Origin: Cellulomonas sp. JZ18
GTDB lineage: Bacteria > Actinomycetota > Actinomycetes > Actinomycetales > Cellulomonadaceae
Reading direction: 5' to 3'
DNA: 64,000 nucleotides
Assembly: GCF_009720485.1 (NCBI RefSeq)
Contig: NZ_CP045245.1
Span: forward strand, 992,001 to 1,056,000
The position numbers and the translations under genes are program-made. Positions 9,844-18,487 of this stretch are shown piece by piece. Each line of letters starts with the position of its first letter. The first letter of the stretch is position 1. The notes beneath the pieces are model-generated. The model was not told the DNA's origin. It was given only the letters and a program-made list of their open reading frames with translations, and searched no databases.

Positions 9844-9877
9844 CGACGAACTCCGCATCGAAGAAGAGGACTTTCTG

Positions 9878-10519
9878 ATGGCTGCTCCTCAGCGCAGCAA
9901 CACCGGTGCCGGCGGCACCGGCGGCGACCGCCGGGACGGCGGCCGTCGTGACGGCGGGCGGCGCGGAGACGCCGCCGAGAAGAGCGCGTTCGTCGAGCGC
10001 GTCGTGACGATCAACCGTGTCGCCAAGGTCGTCAAGGGCGGCCGCCGCTTCAGCTTCACCGCGCTCGTCGTGGTGGGCGACGGTGACGGCACGGTCGGCG
10101 TCGGCTACGGCAAGGCCAAGGAGGTGCCCGCGGCGATCGCCAAGGGTGTCGAGGAGGCGAAGAAGAACTTCTTCCGCGTCCCGCGCATCCAGGGCACCAT
10201 CCCGCACCCCGTCCAGGGCGAGAAGGCCGCGGGTGTCGTGTTCCTGCGCCCCGCGTCGCCGGGTACCGGTGTGATCGCCGGCGGTCCGGTGCGTGCGGTG
10301 CTCGAGTGCGCCGGCATCCACGACGTGCTCAGCAAGTCGCTCGGGTCGTCCAACGCGATCAACATCGTGCACGCCACGGTCGAGGCCCTGCGCTCCCTCG
10401 AGGAGCCCGAGGCCGTCGCCGCCCGTCGTGGGCTGGCGCTCGACCACGTGGCCCCGGCGCAGCTCCTGCGGGCGCAGGCCGAGGGTCGCGCGGCGGCTGC
10501 CGCGAAGGTGGGTGCGTGA
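9878..10519 (+). CDS. rpsE: 30S ribosomal protein S5
   Basis: S5 of 213 residues; the conserved part begins near residue 38 ([20 protein letters not shown]) after a Gly/Arg/Asp-rich N-terminal extension. It contacts the mRNA and helps decoding accuracy. The ATG at 9878 follows GAAGAGGA. The stop overlaps the rpmD start (TGATG). Confidence 0.96.
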   Translation: MAAPQRSNTGAGGTGGDRRDGGRRDGGRRGDAAEKSAFVERVVTINRVAKVVKGGRRFSFTALVVVGDGDGTVGVGYGKAKEVPAAIAKGVEEAKKNFFRVPRIQGTIPHPVQGEKAAGVVFLRPASPGTGVIAGGPVRAVLECAGIHDVLSKSLGSSNAINIVHATVEALRSLEEPEAVAARRGLALDHVAPAQLLRAQAEGRAAAAAKVGA

Positions 10520-10701
10520 TGGCTCGTCTCAAGGTGACCCAGACCCGGTCCGCCATCGGCGGCAAGCAGAACCAGCGCGACACGCTGCGCACCCTGGGCC
10601 TGAAGCGGATCGGCGACGTCGTCGTCAAGGAGGACCGCCCCGAGATCCGCGGCATGGTCAAGACGGTGACGCACCTCGTCGCGGTCGAGGAGGTCGAGTG
10701 A
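10519..10701 (+). CDS. rpmD: 50S ribosomal protein L30
   Basis: A 60-residue L30 ([40 protein letters not shown]), exact family size. It is coupled to rpsE by overlap and lies just before rplO. Its position between S5 and L15 is the universal one. Confidence 0.96.
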   Translation: MARLKVTQTRSAIGGKQNQRDTLRTLGLKRIGDVVVKEDRPEIRGMVKTVTHLVAVEEVE

Positions 10702-10703
10702 CC

Positions 10704-11387
10704 ATGGCCGACGACAAGAAGAAGGCCGACGACACGGCCGTGGAGTCGACGGAGGAGGCCCCCAAGGCCGCCGCCAGGAAGACCCCGGCGAAGAAGGCCC
10801 CGGCGAAGGCCGCGGCGACCGAGGCCGCTGCGGCCGAGGAGAAGCCGAAGGCGACCCGCAAGCCGGCCGCCGCGAAGGCGGACGCCGCCGCGGCGGAGGC
10901 CCCGAAGGCCGCCGCCAAGGGCAGCAGCACGACCGAGGGCGCCGGCGGCACGCTCAAGGTGCACCACCTGCGTCCGGCTCCCGGTGCCAAGACCGCCAAG
11001 ACCCGTGTGGGTCGTGGTGAGGCGTCGAAGGGCAAGACGGCGGGTCGTGGCACCAAGGGCACCAAGGCCCGCTACCAGGTGCCCGAGGCGTTCGAGGGCG
11101 GGCAGATGCCGATGCACATGCGTCTGCCGAAGCTCCGCGGCTTCAAGAACCCGTTCCGCGTCGAGTACCAGGTCGTCAACCTGGACCGCATCTCGGCGCT
11201 GTACCCGCAGGGCGGCGACGTCACCGTCGCGGACCTGGTCGCCAAGGGTGCGGTCCGCAAGGGCCGCCCCGTCAAGGTGCTCGGCACCGGCGAGCTGACC
11301 GTCAAGGTCGCCGTGGCGGTCGACGCGTACTCCGCGTCCGCCAAGGAGAAGATCGAGGCGGCCGGCGGGAGCGTCGCGCAGGGCTGA
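10704..11387 (+). CDS. rplO: 50S ribosomal protein L15 with long Ala/Lys/Pro-rich N-terminal extension
   Basis: The L15 core starts near residue 83 ([20 protein letters not shown]) and is complete, ending in [10 protein letters not shown]. Ahead of it lie about 80 residues almost entirely of Ala, Lys, Pro and Glu ([20 protein letters not shown]), making the protein 227 residues against about 150 normally. The extension resembles the tails of actinobacterial nucleoid proteins rather than a ribosomal fold. The ATG at 10704 is preferred; a GTG at 10698 overlapping the rpmD stop is possible. Confidence 0.93.
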   Translation: MADDKKKADDTAVESTEEAPKAAARKTPAKKAPAKAAATEAAAAEEKPKATRKPAAAKADAAAAEAPKAAAKGSSTTEGAGGTLKVHHLRPAPGAKTAKTRVGRGEASKGKTAGRGTKGTKARYQVPEAFEGGQMPMHMRLPKLRGFKNPFRVEYQVVNLDRISALYPQGGDVTVADLVAKGAVRKGRPVKVLGTGELTVKVAVAVDAYSASAKEKIEAAGGSVAQG

Positions 11388-11415
11388 CGCCACGCGCGGT
11401 CCGCACGGACCCGTC

Positions 11416-11465
11416 CACGAGAGCGGGCGGTCCCGGGAGAGATCCCGGGGCCGCCCGCTCTCGTG
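11416..11465 (+). terminator. strong hairpin terminator ending the spc operon
   Basis: Fifteen bases at 11416-11430 pair perfectly with 11451-11465, and 11431-11437 continue the stem with 11444-11450 (one G-U). It lies 28 bases after the rplO stop. No T-run follows. Confidence 0.75.
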
Positions 11466-11927
11466 CTGCCCGGGGCGTCCGGCGGTGTCCCGCCCCGTCG
11501 TCCCGCGCTGTCCTGGGACCGTCCCGCCGGGTCGTCCCGTCGAGCCGTACGTGCGGCTGTCCTGCGCGCGTCCCGTACGGCCGTCCCCCGTCGGACCGCC
11601 GCCCGACAGAGCAGCGGAGGTGTGGGCGGCGCCGCGGTACGGACGCGGCCGGACGCCGGCGGCAGGCTCGTGCGGTCAGCGGGTGGGTCTCCCACGGCGG
11701 ACGGGAGCCGTCAGGACGGCCCGCGCCGGGTATCGTCGGGGGCGCTCCGCGACGGTGACGTGGCGGCGCCGGCCGGGTACGGGGCCGTCATGGGTGCCGC
11801 CACCGCACGTCCCGACCCGGCCGCATGCCGGGCTCGCTGGACGTACGGGGTAGTCTGGCGCGCGGTCTTCGCCGCAGCGCGGCGGCAACGGGTCGGTCGT
11901 GCCGACCTCATCCCAGCAGGAGGACAG
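11466..11927 (+). other. non-coding gap before secY with repeated CGTCCCG words
   Basis: These 462 bases sit between the spc terminator and secY. The first 130 contain at least four copies of CGTCCCG or close variants at irregular spacing. One frame stays open through the gap into secY, but its predicted residues are Arg/Ala/Gly-rich without any family resemblance. TAGTCT at 11851-11856 may be the -10 of the secY promoter; I see no convincing -35. Confidence 0.4.
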
Positions 11928-13226
11928 GTGCTCAGCGCATTCGCACGGGCGTTCCGGACGCCCGACCTGCGGCGCAAGCTGCTCTTCACCATCGGCATCG
12001 TCGTGGTGTTCCGCATCGGTTCGTTCCTGCCGACGCCCGGCGTCAGCTACCCGAACGTCCAGGCGTGCATCGACCAGACCGCGGACGCCAACGACCTGCT
12101 GGGGCTGGTGAACCTGCTCAGCGGCGGGGCGCTCCTGCAGCTGTCGGTGTTCTCGCTCGGGATCATGCCGTACATCACCGCGAGCATCATCATCCAGCTG
12201 CTGCGGGTCGTGATCCCGAAGTTCGAGGAGCTGCACAAGGAGGGGCAGTCGGGCACCGCGAAGCTCACGCAGTACACGCGGTACCTGACCATCGGCCTCG
12301 CCGTCCTGCAGTCGACGACGATCATCACCTTCGCGCGCAGCGGCAACCTGTTCACCGGCTGCACCGTCGACGTCATCCCCGACGACTCCTGGGTGACGCT
12401 GCTCATCATGGTCATCGCCATGACGGCCGGTACCGGCCTCGTCATGTGGCTGGGCGAGCTGATCACCGAGCGCGGCGTCGGCAACGGCATGTCGCTGCTC
12501 ATCTTCGTCTCGATCGCCGCGAGCTTCCCGAGCGCCATGTGGTCCATCGCGGGCGGCGCCGGCGGCATCGGCAAGTTCATCGTGGTGATGGCGATCATCG
12601 TGCTCGTCATCGGCCTGGTCGTCTTCGTCGAGCAGTCGCAGCGTCGCATCCCGGTGCAGTACGCCAAGCGCATGGTCGGCCGCCGCATGTACGGCGGGTC
12701 GAGCACCTACATCCCGATCAAGATCAACATGGCCGGCATCATCCCGGTGATCTTCGCGTCGTCGCTGCTCGCCATCCCGGCGCTCATCGCGCAGTTCGGT
12801 GACCCCACGGCCGGCTGGGTGCAGTGGATCAGCCTGTACGTGGCGGACCCCGAGGCGCCGCTGCACATCGGGATCTACATCCTGCTGATCATCTTCTTCT
12901 GCTACTTCTACACGGCGATCACGTTCAACCCGGACGAGGTCGCGGACAACATGAAGAAGTACGGCGGCTTCATCCCCGGCATCCGCGCCGGGCGTCCGAC
13001 GGCCGAGTACCTCGACTACGTCATCACGCGCATCACCGCACCGGGCTCGATCTACCTGGCGCTCGTCGCGCTCATCCCGACGATCGCGTTCATCGTCCTC
13101 GACGTCGGCAACAACATCCCGTTCGGCGGCGCCTCGATCCTCATCGTGGTCGGCGTCGGCCTCGAGACGGTGAAGCAGATCGAGTCCCAGCTGCAGCAGC
13201 GTCACTACGAAGGGTTCCTCCGTTGA
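11928..13226 (+). CDS. secY: preprotein translocase subunit SecY
   Basis: SecY is the ten-helix channel protein of the Sec translocon. The 432-residue length from GTG 11928 is typical, and AGGAGG lies at 11918-11923, which decides this start over an upstream in-frame extension. Recognisable parts are the first helix (RRKLLFTIGIVVVFRIGSFLP), the plug region, the cytoplasmic loop QRRIPVQYAKRMVGRRMYGG and the last loop GFIPGIRAGRPTAEYLDYV. The stop overlaps the adk start. Confidence 0.97.
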   Translation: MLSAFARAFRTPDLRRKLLFTIGIVVVFRIGSFLPTPGVSYPNVQACIDQTADANDLLGLVNLLSGGALLQLSVFSLGIMPYITASIIIQLLRVVIPKFEELHKEGQSGTAKLTQYTRYLTIGLAVLQSTTIITFARSGNLFTGCTVDVIPDDSWVTLLIMVIAMTAGTGLVMWLGELITERGVGNGMSLLIFVSIAASFPSAMWSIAGGAGGIGKFIVVMAIIVLVIGLVVFVEQSQRRIPVQYAKRMVGRRMYGGSSTYIPIKINMAGIIPVIFASSLLAIPALIAQFGDPTAGWVQWISLYVADPEAPLHIGIYILLIIFFCYFYTAITFNPDEVADNMKKYGGFIPGIRAGRPTAEYLDYVITRITAPGSIYLALVALIPTIAFIVLDVGNNIPFGGASILIVVGVGLETVKQIESQLQQRHYEGFLR

Positions 13227-13804
13227 CCGCACGTCTCGTCCTGCTGGGCCCGCCCGGAGCGGGCAAGGGCACGCAGGCCATCCGCCTGGCCGAGAGCCTC
13301 GGTGTCCCGGCGATCTCGACCGGCGACATCTTCCGCGAGAACATCCGGAACGGCACCGAGCTGGGCCGTCAGGTCCAGGACATCACCGCCTCGGGTGCGC
13401 TGGTCCCGGACGAGCTCACGAACGAGCTCGTGCGCGACCGCCTGGCGCAGGCGGACGCCGCCGAGGGCTTCCTGCTCGACGGGTACCCGCGCAACGTGGC
13501 CCAGGTCGGCGCGCTCGACGAGATCCTCGCGGCCGCGGGCGCGGGGGTCGACGCGGCGGTCGAGCTGACCGTGGACCCGCAGGTGGTCGTCGACCGACTG
13601 ACCCGCCGCGCCGCCATCGAGGGCCGGGCGGACGACACCGAGGACGTCATCCGGCACCGTCTCGACGTGTACGCGGAGCAGACCGCCCCGATCTCGCAGG
13701 TGTACGCCGCGCGCGGCCTGCTCGTGCAGGTCGACGGTCTCGGTGACGTCGACGAGGTCACGCAGCGCCTGCTCGACGCGCTGCGGGTCGTCCGCCCCGC
13801 CTGA
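13223..13804 (+). CDS. adk: adenylate kinase, short-LID type
   Basis: Adenylate kinase converts AMP and ATP to two ADP. The P-loop GPPGAGKGTQ is at residues 9-18, the AMP site STGDIFRENI follows, then LDGYPRN and the LID arginines (RLTRRAAIEGRADD). It is 193 residues, the form with a reduced LID and no zinc ribbon that is usual in actinobacteria. The start is the rare TTG at 13223, overlapping the secY stop in TTGA; the next residues (TARLVLLGPPG) fit the family exactly, so I accept it. Confidence 0.94.
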   Translation: MTARLVLLGPPGAGKGTQAIRLAESLGVPAISTGDIFRENIRNGTELGRQVQDITASGALVPDELTNELVRDRLAQADAAEGFLLDGYPRNVAQVGALDEILAAAGAGVDAAVELTVDPQVVVDRLTRRAAIEGRADDTEDVIRHRLDVYAEQTAPISQVYAARGLLVQVDGLGDVDEVTQRLLDALRVVRPA

Positions 13805-13811
13805 CCCCGCG

Positions 13812-14653
13812 ATGTTCGGCCGGGAGCGCATCGAGTACAAGACGCCCGAGCAGGTCGCCGTGATGCGTCGGGCCGGGCTGGTCGTCGCCGACGCCCTCGA
13901 CGCGGTCCGCGCGCGGATCGCAGCGGGGGCCACGACGGCCGACCTCGACGCGGTCGCCGAGGAGGTCATCCTCGGCGCCGGGGCGACACCGTCCTTCCTC
14001 GGGTACCACGGGTACCCCGCGACGCTGTGCGTCTCCGTGAACGAGGAGATCGTCCACGGGATCCCCGGCAGCCGCGTGCTGCAGCCCGGGACGTCGTCTC
14101 CGTCGACTGCGGCGCGGTCGTCGACGGGTGGCACGGGGACTCGGCGTTCTCGGTCGTCGTCGGCGACGGCGACCCCCTCGACCACGAGCTGGTCACGACG
14201 ACCGAGGAGGCCCTCTGGGCCGGCATCGCGGCGCTCGCGCGCAGCGACCGCCTCGGTGGCGTGGGGGAGGCCGTCGAGGAGGTCGTCGAGGCCGCGCACG
14301 CCGCGGGGCGCAACGGCGGCGCGCCGTACGGGATCGTGGAGGACTACGTCGGCCACGGCATCGGCACGGCGATGCACCAGCCCCCGGACGTGCCGAACTA
14401 CCGCACCCGGGACCGTGGGGCGAAGGTCCGGCCGGGCCTGTGCGTGGCCGTCGAGCCGATGCTCGTGCGCGGCGCCGAGGCGAACCGCACGCTCGCCGAC
14501 GACTGGACGGTCGTGACGGAGGACGGCTCGCGTTCCGCGCACTGGGAGCACACCGTGGCGGTGCTCGAGGACGGCGTCGTCGTGCTCACCGCCCGGGACG
14601 GGGGCGCCGAGCGGCTGGGCGCGCTCGGCGTGCAGGTCGCCGCGCTGCCCTGA
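13812..14653 (+). pseudogene. map: type I methionine aminopeptidase, broken by a 1-base frameshift
   Basis: The enzyme removes N-terminal Met. The first 93 residues (MFGRERIEYKTPEQVAVMRR ... GYPATLCVSVNEEIVHGIPG) are in one frame and end at VLQPG; the rest (DVVSVDCGAVVDGWHGDSAF ... GHGIG ... VEPM ... HWEHTVAV) is in the next. Metal ligands Asp, Asp, His, Glu and Glu are all present when joined. One missing G in the GGG run at 14088-14090 restores a 280-residue protein. Because the rest is perfectly conserved and the gene is usually important, a sequencing error is more likely than true decay. It sits directly after adk, its normal place. Confidence 0.85.
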
Positions 14654-15005
14654 GGCCCGCGGGCGCGTCTCGTCCGCCGCCCGGCTGCCCGCTCGCCGGG
14701 CCGCCCTGCCGGCCCGGGCCGTAGAGGCACGCGCCGCTCCCGAGGTGGGAGAGGCGGCTCGGCCGGGGCGCAGGGGAGCGGTGTGCCGGGCGCCGGTGCA
14801 GTGTCCCCGCGGGCACCGCGGCGACGATGGTGCAGGACACACCACCAGCACGCTCTCGATGCCGTATAGTTGCGGGTTGGTTGTGTGCGCCGTCCGGACG
14901 ACGGGTCGCCCGCGCCGCTCCACACTCTCGGCGAGAGACCCGGAACCCCCGGGGCTCCGGCGGCGCGTGGGAACAGCACGACACGAACGACAGTTAGCGG
15001 AGGAC
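14654..15005 (+). promoter_or_regulatory. infA promoter region and leader
   Basis: This 352-base gap separates map from infA. A near-consensus -10 (TATAGT) stands at 14865-14870 with no clear -35, giving a leader of about 130 bases. Nothing in the first 200 bases resembles a gene. Confidence 0.55.
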
Positions 15006-15227
15006 ATGGCCAAGAAGGACGGCGTCATCGAGATCGAGGGCAGCGTGATCGAGGCGCTCCCCAACGCGATGTTCCGCGTGGAGCTCGCGAACGGCCACAA
15101 GGTGCTCGCCCACATCTCGGGCAAGATGCGCCAGCACTACATCCGGATCCTCCCCGAGGACCGGGTCGTGGTCGAGCTCAGCCCGTACGACCTGTCCCGC
15201 GGGCGCATCGTCTACCGCTACAAGTAA
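15006..15227 (+). CDS. infA: translation initiation factor IF-1
   Basis: IF-1 of 73 residues, an OB-fold protein covering the ribosomal A site during initiation ([38 protein letters not shown]). The ATG follows CGGAGGA. It heads the infA-rpmJ-rpsM-rpsK group of the alpha operon. Confidence 0.97.
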   Translation: MAKKDGVIEIEGSVIEALPNAMFRVELANGHKVLAHISGKMRQHYIRILPEDRVVVELSPYDLSRGRIVYRYK

Positions 15228-15294
15228 CCCACCCCATCGACACGCCGTCGGCCGGGCTCGTCCGGGCCGGTGCACGGCGGCGGAGGAACACGCG

Positions 15295-15408
15295 ATGAAG
15301 GTCAAGCCGAGCGTCAAGAAGATCTGCGACAAGTGCAAGGTGATCCGCCGGCACGGTCGCGTCCAGGTGATCTGCGAGAACCTGCGCCACAAGCAGCGCC
15401 AGGGCTGA
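15295..15408 (+). CDS. rpmJ: 50S ribosomal protein L36
   Basis: A 37-residue L36: [20 protein letters not shown] followed by [17 protein letters not shown]. The zinc ligands are CDKC, a later Cys (VIC) and a His (LRH), so this is the zinc-binding form. GGAGGAA lies upstream of the ATG. It is 67 bases after infA. Confidence 0.96.
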   Translation: MKVKPSVKKICDKCKVIRRHGRVQVICENLRHKQRQG

Positions 15409-15576
15409 GCAGCACACCGCACCACACGGCCCGCTAGGGCCAGCAAGCGCATCGCCACTCCGTGCTCAGGGCCCCGGCCCGGCGCACGGCGAACCCCCGG
15501 CTCGGAGGCCGGGGCCCGCGGCCCGCGGGAGGACGGTGCGGCAGACCTCCGACGCAGTACAGGAGCCAGCAGGCAC

Positions 15577-15957
15577 ATGGCACGTCTCATCGGTGTCGAC
15601 CTCCCCCGCGAGAAGCGGGTCGAGATCGCGCTCACCTACATCTTCGGGGTCGGGCGCACGCGCGCGCAGCAGACCCTCGCCGCCACGGGCATCAGCCCGG
15701 ACGTCCGGGTCAAGGACCTGGGCGACGCCGAGCTGGTCGCGCTGCGCGACTACCTCGAGGGCAGCTTCAAGCTCGAGGGTGACCTCCGTCGCGAGATCGC
15801 CGCCGACATCCGCCGCAAGGTCGAGATCGGCAGCTACGAGGGCCTGCGTCACCGCCGCGGCCTCCCGGTGCGCGGGCAGCGCACCAAGACCAACGCGCGC
15901 ACCCGCAAGGGCCCGAAGCGCACCGTCGCCGGCAAGAAGAAGGCCGGGCGCAAGTAA
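15577..15957 (+). CDS. rpsM: 30S ribosomal protein S13
   Basis: S13 of 126 residues in the head of the 30S subunit. The H2TH region ([20 protein letters not shown]) and the basic C-terminal tail reaching the P-site tRNA ([20 protein letters not shown]) are intact. A 168-base gap separates it from rpmJ, with GGAG ahead of the start. Confidence 0.97.
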   Translation: MARLIGVDLPREKRVEIALTYIFGVGRTRAQQTLAATGISPDVRVKDLGDAELVALRDYLEGSFKLEGDLRREIAADIRRKVEIGSYEGLRHRRGLPVRGQRTKTNARTRKGPKRTVAGKKKAGRK

Positions 15958-16034
15958 GGCGCCGGCTGGTCGCGCACCGTCGCTGACCGCCACGCCGTCG
16001 GCCCACCGACCCGCAGACCCCGAGAGAAGAAGAG

Positions 16035-16436
16035 ATGCCTCCCAAGTCCCGCACCGCCGTGCGCAAGCCGCGCCGCAAGGAGAAGAAGAACGTCTCCCAC
16101 GGCCAGGCGCACATCAAGAGCACGTTCAACAACACGATCGTCTCCATCACGGACCCGTCGGGCGCCGTGATCGCGTGGGCGTCGTCCGGCCAGGTCGGCT
16201 TCAAGGGCTCGCGCAAGTCGACGCCGTTCGCCGCGCAGCTCGCCGCCGAGGCCGCCGCCCGCCGTGCCCAGGAGCACGGCATGCGCAAGGTCGACGTGTT
16301 CGTCAAGGGCCCGGGCTCGGGCCGTGAGACCGCGATCCGCTCGCTGCAGGCGACGGGCCTCGAGGTCGGCTCGATCCAGGACGTGACGCCGCAGGCGCAC
16401 AACGGCTGCCGTCCGCCGAAGCGTCGCCGCGTCTGA
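16035..16436 (+). CDS. rpsK: 30S ribosomal protein S11
   Basis: S11 of 133 residues in the 30S platform, with the C-terminal signature [31 protein letters not shown] precedes the ATG. In many bacteria rpsD follows at this point; here rpoA does. Confidence 0.97.
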   Translation: MPPKSRTAVRKPRRKEKKNVSHGQAHIKSTFNNTIVSITDPSGAVIAWASSGQVGFKGSRKSTPFAAQLAAEAAARRAQEHGMRKVDVFVKGPGSGRETAIRSLQATGLEVGSIQDVTPQAHNGCRPPKRRRV

Positions 16437-16647
16437 CCCGTCGACGGCCGGGACCGTGCCCTGCGCACCGGTCCCGGCCCTCGCGCGTCCCCGCCGTCGT
16501 CCCGCCCCGCGCGTGACGACGGCGGCGTGAGGACGCACGGCACGACCGGACCACGACCGTCGCCAGGACGTGCGGACCGAGCCACGTCCCGGCCAGCAGT
16601 ACCTGCGGAGCGTCATATGGCGGACGCCCGCGGAGAGGAACCCCACC

Positions 16648-17661
16648 GTGCTCATCGCACAGCGTCCCACCCTGACCGAAGAGGTCATCTCGGAGCACCG
16701 CTCGCGGTTCTCCATCGAGCCGCTCGAGCCCGGCTTCGGCTACACCCTCGGCAACTCCCTGCGCCGCACGCTCCTGTCGTCCATCCCGGGCGCCGCCGTC
16801 ACGTCCATCCGGATCGACGGTGTGCTGCACGAGTTCTCGACGGTGCCGGGCGTCAAGGAGGACGTCACCGAGATCATCCTCAACATCAAGAACCTCGTCG
16901 TCTCCTCGGAGAACGACGAGCCCGTCGTGATGTACCTGCGCAAGCAGGGCGCGGGTGAGGTCACGGCCGCGGACATCGTGCCGCCGGCCGGCGTCGAGGT
17001 GCACAACCCCGAGCTGCACCTGGCCACCCTGAACGACAAGGGCAAGCTCGAGATCGAGCTCACGGTCGAGCGCGGCCGCGGCTACGTGTCGGCGAACCAG
17101 AACAAGTCGCTCGACGCGGAGATCGGCCGGATCCCGGTCGACTCGATCTACTCGCCCGTGCTCAAGGTGACCTACAAGGTCGAGGCGACGCGTGTCGAGC
17201 AGCGGACCGACTTCGACAAGCTCATCGTCGACGTCGAGACGAAGCCGGCGATCAGCCCGCGCGACGCGCTGGCCTCGGCCGGCAAGACGCTCGTCGAGCT
17301 GTTCGGTCTCGCCCGCGAGCTGAACGTCGAGGCCGAGGGCATCGAGATCGGCCCGTCGCCGACGGACGCGGCCCTCGCCGCGGACCTGGCGCTGCCGATC
17401 GAGGACCTGCAGCTGACGATCCGCTCGTACAACTGCCTCAAGCGCGAGGGCATCCACACGGTGGGTGAGCTCGTGGCGCGGTCGGAGGCCGACCTGCTCG
17501 ACATCCGCAACTTCGGTGCGAAGTCCATCACCGAGGTCAAGGAGAAGCTGGCCGAGCTGGGCCTCACGCTCAAGGACAGCCCGCTGGACTTCGACCCCAC
17601 CGCGTCGGGCGCCTACTACGGGGACGACGAGACCGACTTCGTCGAGGACGAGCAGTACTGA
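16648..17661 (+). CDS. rpoA: RNA polymerase alpha subunit
   Basis: Alpha is the assembly platform of RNA polymerase. The N-terminal domain (residues about 20-230) bears the family sequence [19 protein letters not shown]. The C-terminal domain (about 250-320) has the helix-hairpin-helix that contacts activators and UP elements ([20 protein letters not shown]). An acidic tail ends the protein. The start GTG at 16648 has GGAGAGG just upstream, which decides it over an upstream in-frame start at 16570. Length 337. Confidence 0.96.
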   Translation: MLIAQRPTLTEEVISEHRSRFSIEPLEPGFGYTLGNSLRRTLLSSIPGAAVTSIRIDGVLHEFSTVPGVKEDVTEIILNIKNLVVSSENDEPVVMYLRKQGAGEVTAADIVPPAGVEVHNPELHLATLNDKGKLEIELTVERGRGYVSANQNKSLDAEIGRIPVDSIYSPVLKVTYKVEATRVEQRTDFDKLIVDVETKPAISPRDALASAGKTLVELFGLARELNVEAEGIEIGPSPTDAALAADLALPIEDLQLTIRSYNCLKREGIHTVGELVARSEADLLDIRNFGAKSITEVKEKLAELGLTLKDSPLDFDPTASGAYYGDDETDFVEDEQY

Positions 17662-17732
17662 CGACCGTTCGCCCGGGCCGCCGCGCGCGGCGGTCCGGCG
17701 TCGCCCCTTTCTGATCCCAAGGAGTAGAGACC

Positions 17733-18257
17733 ATGCCCACGCCCACCAAGGGTCCCCGGCTCGGTGGCAGCCCGGCGCACGAGCGGCTGATCCTCGCGAA
17801 CCTCGCGACGGCGCTGTTCGAGCACAAGCGCATCACGACGACCGAGGCCAAGGCCAAGCGCCTGCGCCCGCTCGCGGAGCGCCTCATCACGTTCGCCAAG
17901 CGCGGCGACCTGCACGCGCGTCGTCGCGTGCTGACGGTCGTCCGTGACAAGGGCGTCGTGCACACGCTGTTCACGGAGATCGCGCCGACCGTGGCCGACC
18001 GCCAGGGCGGCTACACGCGCATCACGAAGATCGGCCCCCGCAAGGGCGACAACGCGCCGATGGCCGTGATCGAGCTCGTCCTCGAGCCGCTCTCGCCGAA
18101 GCAGGCCGTCGTCAAGGAGGCCACGCGCGCCGCCGAGAAGGCCGCCCCGGCCCCCGCCGCGCCGGCCGACGAGCCGGTCGAGGAGCCGACGGCCGAGACC
18201 ACGGACGAGGCGTCCGCCGACGCCCCGGCCGAGGAGACGCAGGCCGACAAGGCCTGA
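17733..18257 (+). CDS. rplQ: 50S ribosomal protein L17 with acidic C-terminal tail
   Basis: L17's conserved 115 residues ([24 protein letters not shown]-like [17 protein letters not shown]) are followed by about 55 residues rich in Ala, Pro, Glu and Thr. The whole protein is 174 residues. Actinobacterial L17 proteins often carry such tails. It follows rpoA as usual. AAGGAG precedes the ATG. Confidence 0.96.
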   Translation: MPTPTKGPRLGGSPAHERLILANLATALFEHKRITTTEAKAKRLRPLAERLITFAKRGDLHARRRVLTVVRDKGVVHTLFTEIAPTVADRQGGYTRITKIGPRKGDNAPMAVIELVLEPLSPKQAVVKEATRAAEKAAPAPAAPADEPVEEPTAETTDEASADAPAEETQADKA

Positions 18258-18273
18258 GCCTCGCCAGCAGCGC

Positions 18274-18313
18274 CACGAGGGCCCGGACACCGCACGGTGT
18301 CCGGGCCCTCGTG
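18274..18313 (+). terminator. perfect 19-base-pair terminator after rplQ
   Basis: Bases 18274-18292 pair with 18295-18313 with only CA between. It lies 16 bases after the rplQ stop and closes the alpha operon. Confidence 0.8.
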
Positions 18314-18442
18314 CGTCTGCCGGGGCCGGGCGTCGGACCAGGAGCCGTGGCCCCGGCGGCCGGCCGTGCGCCGGGGCGGTGCAGCCGCGGGCGGGTCGGT
18401 CCGTGCCGCGTCCGGTGCCGGTCCGGTGCGGCGTGCGCGGGA

Positions 18443-18477
18443 GGCCGACGTGCGCGTCCGGGGGGCGCACGTCGGCC
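18443..18477 (-). terminator. terminator of the wall-anchored repeat protein
   Basis: Thirteen bases at 18443-18455 pair perfectly with 18465-18477 around a 9-base loop, 10 bases beyond the stop codon of the minus-strand gene. Confidence 0.7.
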
Positions 18478-18487
18478 GTCGTGCTCG

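Noticed and set aside
11463..11927. N-terminal extension of SecY through the whole upstream gap
   Set aside because: The extension is Arg/Ala-rich and unlike any SecY, and AGGAGG at 11918-11923 sits precisely ahead of GTG 11928.
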